NCBI RefSeq assembly: GCF_005960665.1
Contig: NZ_CP040676.1
Location: 382,501-446,500 of the forward strand
Reading direction: 5' to 3'
Length of the DNA stretch: 64,000 bases
Source of the DNA: Exiguobacterium mexicanum
GTDB taxonomy: Bacteria > Bacillota > Bacilli > Exiguobacteriales > Exiguobacteriaceae
The notes under the pieces are model-generated. The model had not been told where the DNA came from and searched no databases. It saw nothing but the letters and a program-made list of their open reading frames with translations. Positions within the stretch are counted from its first letter, which is position 1; each line of letters opens with the position of its first letter. Shown here one piece after another: positions 17,515 to 26,703 of this stretch. The translations under genes and the position numbers were made by a program.

Positions 17515-17543
17515 TAAAAAAAGAGAAGCGATTGCGCTTCTCT
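17515..17543 (-). terminator. Intrinsic terminator
   Basis: AGAGAAGCG/CGCTTCTCT stem followed by a T-run on the minus strand, overlapping the end of the TVP38 gene. Confidence 0.75.
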
Positions 17544-18198
17544 AGTCTGACGTGAGCCCGAGCCACCGTTTGACGGGTTCCCGGAAATAGTAGGTGACGC
17601 CGATCAACGTGACGAAGACGAGGGCGGCGATGACGACCAAGGTGATGCTTCCCGAGGCGAGACTCGCACCGAGAAAACTGTAGGCGAGTGTCCCGGGAAT
17701 CATGCCGAGCACGGTCGCCAGGATAAACGACTTGAATTTGACTTTGGCAATGCCGCCGGCGTAACTGAGTAAATCGAAGCTGACGAGCGGGATGAGCCGC
17801 AAGACAAACACGTATAGAAAACCACGTTGTTCCATCTGCGTGAACAGTTTCTCCGACCACGGATAGCTCTCGACCTTGAGCACGGAACGGCCGAACAGTC
17901 GGGCCATGACGTACCCGGTCACGGCCGCGGCCGTCGCCCCGAACAAGATATAGAGGACGCCGGGCCACACCCCGAAGGCGAGACCGGCCCCAAGTGACAG
18001 CACGGATGTCGGCAAGAAGATGATTGGGCCGATCGCATAGATGAGGAAGAAGACGACCGGACCCCACCAGCCGAACGACAAGACGACATCACGGACATCA
18101 GACGGGCGAAGCTCATAATGGAAGTGCGTGATATAGAAGATGCTCCCGAACACGGCGAGCATGAGACTGAGTTTGAGCGGGCGTGGCACGGGAATCAT
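17542..18198 (-). CDS. TVP38/TMEM64-family membrane protein
   Basis: A 218-residue protein with about six hydrophobic segments and the SNARE-associated (VTT/DedA) core: PTSVLSLGAGLAFG, then the amphipathic region with RLIPLVSFDLLSYAGG and the GMIPGTLAYSFLG motif. Related bacterial proteins (YdjZ, YtxB) are thought to act as lipid scramblases or transporters; the exact role is not fixed. Alone in its transcription unit, upstream of a terminator. Confidence 0.88.
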   Translation of the reverse strand: MIPVPRPLKLSLMLAVFGSIFYITHFHYELRPSDVRDVVLSFGWWGPVVFFLIYAIGPIIFLPTSVLSLGAGLAFGVWPGVLYILFGATAAAVTGYVMARLFGRSVLKVESYPWSEKLFTQMEQRGFLYVFVLRLIPLVSFDLLSYAGGIAKVKFKSFILATVLGMIPGTLAYSFLGASLASGSITLVVIAALVFVTLIGVTYYFREPVKRWLGLTSD

Positions 18199-18395
18199 TC
18201 CTTTCGTATCGATTAGTCTTTTATTTATCGTAGCGCATTTTTCGTTCGAATGAAGGTGAGCCAGCTTGCAAATGGGTGCCGAATGTGCTGACGAGCAGGT
18301 AACGGCGATGAAAATGGAAACTTAGGTCAACGCATGTGCGATCACGCTTCACGTGAACCTGCTTTCCTACGATAAAGCAGATAGGAGGGATGATC

Positions 18396-20105
18396 ATGAA
18401 AAATTTAAATATGTCTAAAAAATTTACGGTGCTCATCACCGTGTTTATCGCAACGCTCGTCATCATCGCGGCACTCAGTCATGTCCTAATGGGACGGATG
18501 GCCGACGCGGGAGAAGAATTATACGAAGAGCGGTTGCTGCCGATTCGGGCGCTCGGTCAGATTCGGACGGACAACCGTGCGCTTGAAGGTTATGTACTCG
18601 AGTTGATGTTGGCAACCGAAGAAAGTCGTAACGCGGAACTCCAAGAAAATATTACGGAGCGACGAGACAGCATGGTCGAGAATTTAAGGTTGTTCAATGA
18701 GAACTTCGCTTCGACAAATGTTGACATGCAACAACAGGTCGCAGATTTGAATACTTTGATTACGACGTATTTGGAACGGGTTGATATCGTCTTGCAACCG
18801 GCAATCAGAAACGAGAATACGGCAGCCTATCGCCAATATGTCAGCGAGCTACGCCCAATCCGCCTCGCGCTCGTCGAAACAGCCACGGTCGTCATGGATG
18901 GAATCAATCAAGAAGCCGAGACGGCCAGTCAGACGATGCAGGAAAATCGTGCCCAGTCAGTGCTCGTCTTCTGGGTGCTCGTCGCCATCGGGGCGCTCGT
19001 CTCAATCGGGCTCGGAATCTACATTACGCGTCTCATCGTGCGACCGGTTCGTGAGTTGAATGGACTCATGAGCCGAGCCGGTGAAGGAGACTTGACGGTC
19101 GACAGCACGTATACGTCACGCGATGAAATCGGGTCGCTCGTGGTGTCGTTCAATCATATGAAAGACAACTTGCGTGACTTGATTAGTAACGTCACGTCGA
19201 CGGCGGGACGCGTCGCCACGTCATCGGACGATTTGAAATCGAACGTCGAAGAGACAACGAAAGCGACGGAGATGGTCGCCGTCACGATGGAAGAGATCGC
19301 ATCTGGATCGCTCCGTCAATTGACGCGGGTGAAAGAATCGAACAGCACATTGACCGAACTGACGAACGGGATTCATCACGTCTCGAATAGCGCCCAACAT
19401 ATGACCGAGTTGTCAGACGGGGCACTCCAAAAAGTCGGGACCGGCAATGAATTGATTGAGACGCTCGAGTCCCAGCTCGAGGCGATGAACGAGAAAGTGA
19501 AGGCGTTGCAGACGGTCATCGGTCAACTCGACGTCCGCTCGCAAGAAATCGGCAGCATCACCGGCACGATTTCCGGTATCGCCGAACAGACGAACTTGCT
19601 CGCACTGAACGCGGCCATCGAAGCGGCGCGGGCCGGCGACCACGGACGCGGCTTCGCTGTCGTCGCCTCAGAAGTGCGGAAACTTGCCGAAGAGTCGGCC
19701 GTCGCGACGAAACGCATCTCCGGTTTGATTGGGGATACGCAGACGGAGACGAAACAAGCCGTCCAAACGATGCACATCGTCGAGAGCGAGATGGGCCATA
19801 GCGTCACGAACGTACAACAAGCGGGCGACGCGTTCGAGGATATCAAGCGGGCGATCGAAGAGGTCGGACAAAAAGTCGAGGAAGTGTCGGGCGCCGTTCA
19901 AGAGATGGCAGCCGGGGCGACCGAGATTTTGACGTCCGTGAACGAGATTCAAGGCATCACCGAGACGACCGCGACCGAAACCGAGAACACCTCGGCGGCG
20001 ACGGAAGAACAGATGGCGTCGATGGAAGAGATCACGGCCTCGGCCCAAGAACTGTCGAACATGGCAGACGAGATGCGCCAAATGACAAAACGATTTAACG
20101 TATAA
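18396..20105 (+). CDS. Methyl-accepting chemotaxis protein
   Basis: A 569-residue classical chemoreceptor. First membrane segment about 10-32, a four-helix-bundle ligand domain of about 150 residues (4HB_MCP type), a second segment about 190-210, HAMP, then the cytoplasmic coiled coil with signalling tip ([18 protein letters not shown]). Start ATG 18396 is preferred: the AGGAGGG at 18383-18389 directly abuts the other in-frame ATG at 18390. A short hairpin (CTGCTTT/AAAGCAG, 18359-18380) lies upstream. Ligand unknown. Confidence 0.93.
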   Translation: MKNLNMSKKFTVLITVFIATLVIIAALSHVLMGRMADAGEELYEERLLPIRALGQIRTDNRALEGYVLELMLATEESRNAELQENITERRDSMVENLRLFNENFASTNVDMQQQVADLNTLITTYLERVDIVLQPAIRNENTAAYRQYVSELRPIRLALVETATVVMDGINQEAETASQTMQENRAQSVLVFWVLVAIGALVSIGLGIYITRLIVRPVRELNGLMSRAGEGDLTVDSTYTSRDEIGSLVVSFNHMKDNLRDLISNVTSTAGRVATSSDDLKSNVEETTKATEMVAVTMEEIASGSLRQLTRVKESNSTLTELTNGIHHVSNSAQHMTELSDGALQKVGTGNELIETLESQLEAMNEKVKALQTVIGQLDVRSQEIGSITGTISGIAEQTNLLALNAAIEAARAGDHGRGFAVVASEVRKLAEESAVATKRISGLIGDTQTETKQAVQTMHIVESEMGHSVTNVQQAGDAFEDIKRAIEEVGQKVEEVSGAVQEMAAGATEILTSVNEIQGITETTATETENTSAATEEQMASMEEITASAQELSNMADEMRQMTKRFNV

Positions 20106-20111
20106 CGAACA

Positions 20112-20140
20112 GGCAGGTCGACAATCGACCTGCCTTTTTT
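20112..20140. terminator. Bidirectional intrinsic terminator
   Basis: GGCAGGTCG/CGACCTGCC hairpin and T-run between the chemoreceptor gene and the convergent DUF1801 gene. Confidence 0.85.
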
Positions 20141-20561
20141 AACGTGACTCGTACGCAGCAATCCATTGTTCTGGTGTCATCTTCGAGACGAGTTCACCCA
20201 TCAACTCATATGGGATATGCTTCACGTTTTTGAAGCGGATACAGCTCTTGCCCATGTCGAGCTTCGTCGGCACTTGGGCGGCGTATGACTCCTCGAACCA
20301 GCGGAGCAGTTCCGGGTCGCTATAGACGCCCATATGATACACGGCGACATGGTTCTTCTGGGCGATGACGCTCAAGAACGGGAGCGGGGTGCCCGGCGTG
20401 ACGTGATATCCGGACGGATACGCCGATAGCGGGACGACATAATGGATGCCGTTCCCGTCGGTCGTCTTCTCGAACCCGGCCGGTAAGTTCGCATCGATGA
20501 CGTCAATTAAACGGATGAAAGCGTCGAGCCGCTTGTCGTCGACGAGTGTCGTATAGTCCAT
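20139..20561 (-). CDS. DUF1801-domain protein
   Basis: A 140-residue soluble protein of the DUF1801 (YdhG-like) type, with the typical GIHYVVPLSAYPSGYH and FLSVIAQKNHVAVYHMG beta strands and a KSCIRFKN motif. Fold resembles small iron-chaperone or steroid-binding-like domains; function unknown. Its ATG overlaps the stop codon of the upstream DUF2200 gene by one base (TGATG), so the two are translationally coupled. Confidence 0.85.
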   Translation of the reverse strand: MDYTTLVDDKRLDAFIRLIDVIDANLPAGFEKTTDGNGIHYVVPLSAYPSGYHVTPGTPLPFLSVIAQKNHVAVYHMGVYSDPELLRWFEESYAAQVPTKLDMGKSCIRFKNVKHIPYELMGELVSKMTPEQWIAAYESR

Positions 20562-20917
20562 CAGACGTCGCCTCCTCGTAAAATCTTCGCCATCGCCTTG
20601 CCTTTGGCCAGTTCATCGACGAGTTTGTCCAAATAGCGAATCTCGCGCATGAGCGGCTCCTTGACATTCTCGACGCGGACGCCGCAGACGACGCCTTTGA
20701 TGAGGGCGCGGTCTTCGTTCATCTTGGGCGCAGCGGTGAAGAATGTGTCAAAGTCGACCTCGGCAGCGAGTTGGCGCTCGAGTCCGGCCTCGTCATAGCC
20801 CGTCAACCAGCGGATAATCGTATCGACTTCGTCTTTCGTCCGGCCTTTCCGTTCGGCTTTCGCGACGTAAAGCGGATAGACGCTCGCAAAGCTCGTCGTG
20901 TAAATGCGGTGTGCCAT
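20561..20917 (-). CDS. DUF2200-family protein
   Basis: A 118-residue protein from the internal Met giving [18 protein letters not shown] (position 20917), which is the usual DUF2200 N-terminus; the longer frame upstream runs into the regulatory region. It contains [20 protein letters not shown] and a [22 protein letters not shown]-terminal helix. Family function unknown. First gene of a two-gene unit, divergent from a MarR regulator and overlapped by its operator region. Confidence 0.85.
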   Translation of the reverse strand: MAHRIYTTSFASVYPLYVAKAERKGRTKDEVDTIIRWLTGYDEAGLERQLAAEVDFDTFFTAAPKMNEDRALIKGVVCGVRVENVKEPLMREIRYLDKLVDELAKGKAMAKILRGGDV

Positions 20918-20990
20918 GAGATCCCCTCGTTTCGCGGAATGATACCTCCATTTTCTCACATAATCAAAATTCATATCCAAAATACTTTTT

Positions 20991-21043
20991 GTTGCAAATG
21001 CAACTAAATGGATTATACTAAACGTAACATATTGTAAATACAA
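20991..21043. promoter_or_regulatory. MarR promoter with paired operators
   Basis: Two matching palindromes, GTTGCAAATGCAAC (20991-21004) and TTGTAAATACAA (21032-21043), share the pattern TTGyAAATrCAA. The first contains a -35 (TTGCAA 20992-20997) and is 16 bases from a TATACT -10 (21014-21019). They flank the start of the MarR gene transcript, so MarR probably autoregulates and may control the divergent DUF2200/DUF1801 unit. Confidence 0.7.
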
Positions 21044-21059
21044 CAATCAGGAGGATTGT

Positions 21060-21512
21060 ATGAGAGACCAGTTGCGTGAAATCGGGATGATTGCCCGCGC
21101 CCTCGATTCGATCAGCAATATCGAGTTCAAAGAGCTCGAGCTGACGAAAGGGCAATATCTGTATTTGGTCCGGATTTGTGAGGAGCCGGGCATCATTCAA
21201 GAGAAGCTCGCCGAACTCATCAAAGTCGACCGGACGACGGCGGCGCGGGCGATTCAAAAGTTGGAGACGAACGGGTTGATCATCAAGCAGGACGACCCGC
21301 ACAACAAGAAAATCAAGCGGCTCGTCCCGACTGAACGGGGCAAGGCGCTGTATCCGGTCATCATCCGAGAGCACGAACATTCGACTAACGTCGCGCTCGC
21401 CGGGCTGAGCGACCAAGAAGCCGAGCAACTGCTCCGACTGTTGAAGCGGGTCCGCCACAATATTGAAGGGGACTGGGACGCGGTGAAGAAAGGGAAGAAA
21501 CGAGACTACTAG
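21060..21512 (+). CDS. MarR-family transcriptional regulator
   Basis: A 150-residue MarR protein: dimer helices at both ends and a central winged helix (QEKLAELIKVDRTTAARAIQ recognition helix, wing with DDPHNKKIKRLVPTERG). It is followed after 11 bases by the spermine/spermidine-type acetyltransferase gene, so it probably heads an operon with paiA. Two operator-like palindromes lie upstream. Effector unknown. Confidence 0.92.
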   Translation: MRDQLREIGMIARALDSISNIEFKELELTKGQYLYLVRICEEPGIIQEKLAELIKVDRTTAARAIQKLETNGLIIKQDDPHNKKIKRLVPTERGKALYPVIIREHEHSTNVALAGLSDQEAEQLLRLLKRVRHNIEGDWDAVKKGKKRDY

Positions 21513-21523
21513 GGGGAACAATC

Positions 21524-22042
21524 ATGATCACCATCAAAGCTTGTACAATTGAAGACGTTGACGCACTTCGCACCATCAGCATCGAGACGTTCACGGAGAC
21601 GTTCGAAGCCGAGAATGACCCGGCGCATTTGGCCGCGTATCTCGAGCGGGCGTACAACGTAGCGCAACTTAAAAAAGAGCTTTCGAATCCGGACTCACAG
21701 TTCTTCTTCGCCAGACTTGACGGGGAAGTCGCCGGTTATCTAAAAGTGAACGCCAACAATGCCCAGACCGAGGCCATGGGCGAAGAGGCGTTCGAACTCG
21801 AACGGATTTATGTGCGACGGAAGTTCCAAGGTAGTGGCGTCGGGAAGGCGTTGTATGACCAGGCCATCACGTGCGCGGGTGAGCTGAACAAACGTGAAAT
21901 CTGGCTCGGTGTGTGGGAACATAACCATAAGGCACTCGCCTTTTACCGAAAGCACGGCTTCGTCCAGACCGGGGCGCATACGTTTTATATGGGTGACGAC
22001 GCTCAAGTCGATTTGATTATGGCCAAGCCGCTTCGTCCGTGA
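21524..22042 (+). CDS. paiA: PaiA-like polyamine N-acetyltransferase (GNAT)
   Basis: A 172-residue GNAT protein that follows B. subtilis PaiA along its length: IETFTETFEAENDP, SQFFFARLDGEVAGYLKVN, FELERIYVRRKFQGSGVGKA (acetyl-CoA loop), IWLGVWEHNHKALAFYRKHG and TGAHTFYMGDD. PaiA acetylates spermidine and spermine using acetyl-CoA, lowering polyamine levels. It is likely co-transcribed with the MarR gene and overlaps the convergent haloacid dehalogenase gene by 26 bases. PaiB lies 0.8 kb away. Confidence 0.88.
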   Translation: MITIKACTIEDVDALRTISIETFTETFEAENDPAHLAAYLERAYNVAQLKKELSNPDSQFFFARLDGEVAGYLKVNANNAQTEAMGEEAFELERIYVRRKFQGSGVGKALYDQAITCAGELNKREIWLGVWEHNHKALAFYRKHGFVQTGAHTFYMGDDAQVDLIMAKPLRP

Positions 22043-22703
22043 CCCATTCCAGTACGCCTGACAAGTCCTCGTAGACGGCGTCAGGGGCCAGGTCGGGCAT
22101 ATCGACTGGTTTGCTGTCGCGGTTGATCCAAGCGGTATGGAATCCGAAGTTCTTCGCACCGGCAATGTCCCAACCGTTCGAGGATAGGAACAGCACCTCG
22201 TCCCGCTTCAATCCGCTGTTCTTGAACCAGTGCATGTAGGCGGCCGGTGACGGCTTGGCTTGTTTGATGCCGTCGATGCTGACGAGTTCGTCGAACAGGT
22301 CGGTGAAACCGGCGTTTTGGATGAGTTCCGCGAGCATCGCGTCCGTCCCGTTCGAGAGAACGATGGTCTGTTTATGATGAAGTTGGTGCAAGACGTCTTC
22401 AACCTCTTCATATGGCGACAGGTCGGCGTAAGTGGCGATCAATGCATCCTCCGTCTCGATCGTCCACGTCACTTCGGCCGCCGACAACGCATACCGGAGC
22501 GCGTCGCGCGTGACGACGGAGAAGTCCTCATAGCGCCCCATGATGTGGCGAGTAAAGAAGTAGTCGAGCTGTTTCGTCCGCCACGCTTGGCTGATTTGGT
22601 CACCTTTTCCGGGGAACTGTTCGTCACACGCCGTCTTGACGGAATGGACGTCGAACAAGGTCCCATATACATCGAACACGAATGCTTTAATCGTCGGTTT
22701 CAT
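22017..22703 (-). CDS. Type II haloacid dehalogenase
   Basis: A 228-residue HAD-superfamily protein of the L-2-haloacid dehalogenase type: nucleophile Asp in FVFDVYGTL (about residue 11), VLSNGTD motif II, catalytic Lys in KQAKPSP and the SSNGWDIAGAKNFGF motif IV that defines type II enzymes. It would hydrolyse 2-haloalkanoates or act as a small-molecule phosphatase. It sits between paiA and paiB on the opposite strand, splitting what is a two-gene operon in Bacillus. Confidence 0.88.
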   Translation of the reverse strand: MKPTIKAFVFDVYGTLFDVHSVKTACDEQFPGKGDQISQAWRTKQLDYFFTRHIMGRYEDFSVVTRDALRYALSAAEVTWTIETEDALIATYADLSPYEEVEDVLHQLHHKQTIVLSNGTDAMLAELIQNAGFTDLFDELVSIDGIKQAKPSPAAYMHWFKNSGLKRDEVLFLSSNGWDIAGAKNFGFHTAWINRDSKPVDMPDLAPDAVYEDLSGVLEWVTDEAAWP

Positions 22704-22810
22704 AGAGATCCCTCCTTAGTTGAATCGCGTCATCTACTCTTTACCCTAGTTGGCATGAATTATACGGGAGGGCCAGTCAGTTGATGAACGAACCAGACAG
22801 GAGGAATACG

Positions 22811-23404
22811 ATGTACGTCCCAAAACTTTACGCCGTGAACGATCCGAGAGAAGTGCACGATTTCTTGAAGGCGCATCCGTTCGGCACCGTCGTCACGTAT
22901 GATGGCCAAAAACCGATCGCGACGCACGTGCCACTCCGTTTCCATGAGGAAGAGGGCCACGTCTGGTTCACGACACACATCGCCAAAAACAATCCACAGT
23001 GGCAAACGATTGAAGACCAGACCGTCCTCTTGATCGTCCAAGGCCCGGACGCCTATGTGTCGGCGTCGTGGTACGGGCATGAGGACGTCTCGACATGGAA
23101 CTATCAGGCGGTGCATGCCTACGGACAGGCGACGATTATGAACGAGACACAACTTGAGGAAGATCTGGCCGGACTGCTTCAAGACCATGAAGGGGACCGT
23201 GAGCACGCCGTCGTCTGGGAGGAATTGTCCGAGCCGGTGCAGCGACAGAAATATGGCGTCGTCGGGTTCCGCATCGACATCGAAGAGATGCAGGCCGCGT
23301 TCAAGCTGAGTCAGAATCGAAACGAGACGGACTATACACGCATCGTCTCCGAGCTCGAGCAAGCAGGGTGTCCAATGGCGGATGTGATGCGGCGCAACCG
23401 TTGA
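22811..23404 (+). CDS. paiB: PaiB-like FMN-binding protein
   Basis: A 197-residue PaiB-family protein starting MYVPKLYAV at ATG 22811 (AGGAGG upstream). The split-barrel flavin fold carries the family stretches HPFGTVVTYDG, THVPLRF and VSASWYGHEDVSTWNYQAVHA. In B. subtilis PaiB acts with PaiA on degradative enzyme and sporulation gene expression, possibly as a regulator or as an FMN enzyme; biochemical role unclear. It has its own transcription unit here and a strong terminator. Confidence 0.88.
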   Translation: MYVPKLYAVNDPREVHDFLKAHPFGTVVTYDGQKPIATHVPLRFHEEEGHVWFTTHIAKNNPQWQTIEDQTVLLIVQGPDAYVSASWYGHEDVSTWNYQAVHAYGQATIMNETQLEEDLAGLLQDHEGDREHAVVWEELSEPVQRQKYGVVGFRIDIEEMQAAFKLSQNRNETDYTRIVSELEQAGCPMADVMRRNR

Positions 23405-23450
23405 AGCCTGTGTCTCTCATCGAATGAGAGACGCGGGCTGTTTCTATTTT
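23405..23450 (+). terminator. Intrinsic terminator after paiB
   Basis: AGCCTGTGTCTCTCAT / ATGAGAGACGCGGGCT hairpin followed by a T-rich stretch. Confidence 0.75.
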
Positions 23451-23474
23451 TCCTCGAATATCTTGAAGTTCAGA

Positions 23475-23525
23475 TTGACAGCGCTCCCGGATTCATCCTA
23501 TACTCATAAATGATAATGATTATCA
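23475..23525 (+). promoter_or_regulatory. Fur-regulated promoter
   Basis: TTGACA (23475-23480), 18-base spacer, TATACT (23499-23504), followed at 23511-23525 by TGATAATGATTATCA, a perfect 7-1-7 Fur box. Fur with iron bound here would shut off the siderophore importer when iron is plentiful. Confidence 0.92.
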
Positions 23526-23570
23526 ATGTCGGCGTAAAACGTTGTCATACAGAAAAAAGGGGATTCGAAC

Positions 23571-24605
23571 ATGAACTATAAGAAACTGCTACATATGTTC
23601 ATCATCATGTCTGCTTTCGTGCTCGTGCTCGCAGGATGCGGCGCGAACAATGAAGATGCAGCCACGACAGATGAATCTGCTGAAACGGCAGAAGGCTATC
23701 CAATCACAATCAAACACGCGTTAGGCGAGACGGTCATCGACAAGAAGCCAGAACGTGTCGCAACGGTCGGTTGGTCGAACCAAGACGTGGCGCTCGCGCT
23801 CGACGTCGTACCAGTCGGTTTCTCGGCTGCGAACTACGGTGTCCAAGACGGCAGCGGCATGTTGCCGTGGACGGCTGACAAGTTGAAAGACCTCGGTGAA
23901 GAAAACCCGAACATCTATCAAGACACGGACGGTCTCGACTTCGAAGCGATCGCCGACTCACAGCCGGACGTCATTCTTGCTGCCTACTCAGGCATCACGC
24001 AAGAAGATTACGACACGTTGACAGAGATCGCACCGGTCGTCGCATACCAAGAGACGCCTTGGGTGTCATCATGGCAGGACACGGTTCGTTACGACTCAAT
24101 GGCCATGGGCATGGAAGAAGAAGGCAAACAGTTGATCGAAGACACAGAGAAACTCATCGCCGACAAGGCAGCTGAAGTACCGGAGATGAAAGGGAAGAAA
24201 GCGGCATTCGTCGCGCTCAGCCCGGACGACCTCTCGAAGTTCTACATCTACACGACGGGTGACCCACGCGGTGCCTTCATCGAAGAGCTCGGCATGGAGT
24301 ACCCTGAGAACATCACGAGCCAAATCAAAGATGAAAACAGCTTCTACCTCGAGCTTAGCTCAGAGAACGCTGACATCTTGAACGACGTCGACATCTTCGT
24401 CGCCTACGGGAACGAAGAGACGTTGAAAGCACTTCAAGCTGACCCGCTCTACAGCAAAGTGCCGGCCATCAAACGCGGTTCGGTCGTCATGATCGAAGAT
24501 AACACGCCGCTCGCGGCTGCTGGGACACCATCACCACTCTCGATCGAATACACGATTGACGACTACGTGAAACTCGTGTCAGAAGCACTCGCGAAAGTCG
24601 AGTAA
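23571..24605 (+). CDS. Iron-siderophore ABC transporter, substrate-binding lipoprotein
   Basis: A 344-residue lipoprotein (signal with lipobox VLAGC, Cys23) of the type III periplasmic-binding fold. The mature start has the family strand ITIKHALGETVIDKKPERV, and DGLDFEAIADSQPDVILA and VAYQETPW follow. It binds a ferric hydroxamate/carboxylate siderophore on the outer face of the membrane. Operon order matches B. subtilis YfiY-YfiZ-YfhA (schizokinen/arthrobactin uptake). Directly under a Fur box. Confidence 0.93.
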   Translation: MNYKKLLHMFIIMSAFVLVLAGCGANNEDAATTDESAETAEGYPITIKHALGETVIDKKPERVATVGWSNQDVALALDVVPVGFSAANYGVQDGSGMLPWTADKLKDLGEENPNIYQDTDGLDFEAIADSQPDVILAAYSGITQEDYDTLTEIAPVVAYQETPWVSSWQDTVRYDSMAMGMEEEGKQLIEDTEKLIADKAAEVPEMKGKKAAFVALSPDDLSKFYIYTTGDPRGAFIEELGMEYPENITSQIKDENSFYLELSSENADILNDVDIFVAYGNEETLKALQADPLYSKVPAIKRGSVVMIEDNTPLAAAGTPSPLSIEYTIDDYVKLVSEALAKVE

Positions 24606-24609
24606 TCAA

Positions 24610-25629
24610 ATGAATATGCCGAAGAAGTTACACACGCCGAAACGGTTCGGGCTCCTCCTCGCAGGGGCGCTCGTCCTGCTCGTCGTCTGTATGCTCGCTT
24701 CGCTTGCTTTCGGCTCACGGACAGTCGGATGGGATGAACTGCTTGACGGTTTATTCCGTCCGGCTGTTCAGTCGTATGAAGCGGATATCGTCCGGCAGCG
24801 GGTCGTTCGGACGGTGTTCAGTTTCATGTGCGGGGCGGCACTCGGTGTCTCAGGCGCATTGATGCAGTCGGTGACGCGCAACCCGATCGCCGACCCGAGC
24901 ATTCTCGGGGTCAACACGGGAGCGGCGCTGTTCGTTGTCGTCGGGATTGCCTTCTTCAACATCTCGACCGCGAGCGACTATATCTGGTTCGCGCTCGCCG
25001 GCGCGCTCTTGACGGCGGCGTTCGTGTTCGGGATCGGGTCGCTCGGGCGGGGCGGTTCGACGCCGCTCAAGCTCGTCTTGGCAGGCGCGGCGACGAGTGC
25101 GGCCTTGTCGTCACTCGTCATGGCCATCATGATTCCGCGCTCGAACGTCATGGACCAGTTCCGGTTCTGGCAAGTCGGTAGCGTCGGGGCCGGGACGATG
25201 GATTCGATTATGACGTTCCTGCCGTTCTTTATCGGCGGTATCGTCATCGCCATCTTGGCGGCACCGTCCCTCAACATCTTGGCGCTCGGGGAAGAGCTCG
25301 CCACGGGTCTCGGTGTCCGCATCGGCACGTTGAAAGGGATCGCCTCGTTCGCAGGTGTCATCTTGTGCGGGGCGGCGACGGCACTGGCTGGACCGATCGG
25401 TTTTATCGGTTTACTCGCGCCGCACCTCGTCCGCTTGGTCATCGGAGCAGATGAACGGTATATCATCCCGATGTCGGCACTCACCGGCGCGATTTTATTG
25501 ACGTTTGCTGACGTGGCAGGACGGTTGCTCGGTAGTCCCGGGGAACTCGAAGTCGGAATCGTCACGGCGTTCGTCGGAGCCCCGATTTTGATCGCGTTGA
25601 CGATGAAAGTGAAGGTGCGTGGCGTATGA
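24610..25629 (+). CDS. FecCD-type siderophore ABC permease (YfiZ-like)
   Basis: A 339-residue permease with about nine to ten membrane segments and the BtuC/FecCD signatures (GAALGVSGALMQSVTRNPIA near the second segment, GPIGFIGLLAPHLVR near residue 265). It forms half of the import channel with the next gene. It starts four bases after the binding-protein gene and its end overlaps the second permease by four bases, so the operon is tight. No obvious ribosome site, consistent with translational coupling. Confidence 0.93.
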   Translation: MNMPKKLHTPKRFGLLLAGALVLLVVCMLASLAFGSRTVGWDELLDGLFRPAVQSYEADIVRQRVVRTVFSFMCGAALGVSGALMQSVTRNPIADPSILGVNTGAALFVVVGIAFFNISTASDYIWFALAGALLTAAFVFGIGSLGRGGSTPLKLVLAGAATSAALSSLVMAIMIPRSNVMDQFRFWQVGSVGAGTMDSIMTFLPFFIGGIVIAILAAPSLNILALGEELATGLGVRIGTLKGIASFAGVILCGAATALAGPIGFIGLLAPHLVRLVIGADERYIIPMSALTGAILLTFADVAGRLLGSPGELEVGIVTAFVGAPILIALTMKVKVRGV

Positions 25630-26657
25630 CGAACCAATCGATTCAACCCATCATCCATAACAGTCGCAAGCGTCGGCAACGGACCGTCTTCGTGACGCTC
25701 GTCTTGTTCGCGCTGGCCCTTACGTTGAGCGCGACGATGCTCATGCTCGGCAACACGATTTATCCGGTCGCGGACGTCGTCCGTGTCTTGTTCGGGGAAC
25801 AAGTACCGGGCGCCTCGTTTGCCGTCGGCACGATCCGTCTGCCGCGCATGCTCGCCGGCGTCTTCGCCGGACTCGCGTTCGGGATCGCCGGGACGGTGTT
25901 CCAGACGATGCTTCGTAACCCGCTCGCCAACCCGAACGTCATCGGCATCACGACCGGTTCGAGTGCGGCAGCCGTGTTCGGCATCGTCGTCTTACAGGCG
26001 AGCGATACGTTCGTCTCCATCATCTCGATCATCGGCGGGCTGTTGACCGTCCTCACCATCTACTTCTTGTCGAAAGGCGCCGCCTTCTCGATCGGCCGGC
26101 TCGTCTTAGTCGGCATCGGGATTCAAGCGATGCTGACGGCGGTCATCAACTATTTGTTGCTCATCAGCCGCCAAAACGATGTCGGGACGGCGATGCGCTG
26201 GTTGAGCGGCAGCTTGAACGGGGTGAAGATGGAGACGCTCCCGCCGCTCATGATCGCGGTCGCGCTCTGCCTCCCGGTCATCCTCCGGCTCAGTCGACAG
26301 TTGCAGATTTTAGAGCTCGGGGAGATGACGGCGACGTCGCTCGGTGTCAAGACGAACCAGACGCGCGTGCTGCTCATTGTCGCCTCGGTGCTCATGCTCG
26401 CACTCGCGACGGCGACGACCGGACCGATTGCCTTCGTCGCGTTCCTGGCGGGACCAATCGCGAAGCGGCTCGTCGGGGACGGTCGTTCGACGATCATCCC
26501 GGCGGCACTCGTCGGGGTCATCTTGGTGCTCGCGGCCGATCTCATCGGTCAGTTCGCCTTCACGGCCCGCTACCCGGTCGGTGTCATCACCGGCATGGTC
26601 GGGGCGCCGTATTTGATTTATCTCTTGATCCGGATGAACCGGAGAGGGGAGCTATAA
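25626..26657 (+). CDS. FecCD-type siderophore ABC permease (YfhA-like)
   Basis: A 343-residue partner permease with the same signatures (AGLAFGIAGTVFQTMLRNPL, TGPIAFVAFLAGPIAKR). The extended hydrophilic N-terminus (about 25 residues) carries a basic HNSRKRRQR stretch. The operon ends here without an ATPase gene; in Bacillus the shared ATPase YusV is encoded elsewhere and probably serves this system too. Confidence 0.93.
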   Translation: MTNQSIQPIIHNSRKRRQRTVFVTLVLFALALTLSATMLMLGNTIYPVADVVRVLFGEQVPGASFAVGTIRLPRMLAGVFAGLAFGIAGTVFQTMLRNPLANPNVIGITTGSSAAAVFGIVVLQASDTFVSIISIIGGLLTVLTIYFLSKGAAFSIGRLVLVGIGIQAMLTAVINYLLLISRQNDVGTAMRWLSGSLNGVKMETLPPLMIAVALCLPVILRLSRQLQILELGEMTATSLGVKTNQTRVLLIVASVLMLALATATTGPIAFVAFLAGPIAKRLVGDGRSTIIPAALVGVILVLAADLIGQFAFTARYPVGVITGMVGAPYLIYLLIRMNRRGEL

Positions 26658-26661
26658 CGAG

Positions 26662-26701
26662 AAATGAGCCATATCCGGCGTCGGATGTGGCTCATTTTTT
26701 T
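26662..26701. terminator. Bidirectional intrinsic terminator
   Basis: AATGAGCCATATCCG with complement CGGATGTGGCTCATT and T-run, between the permease gene and the convergent SDR gene. Confidence 0.85.
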
Positions 26702-26703
26702 GA

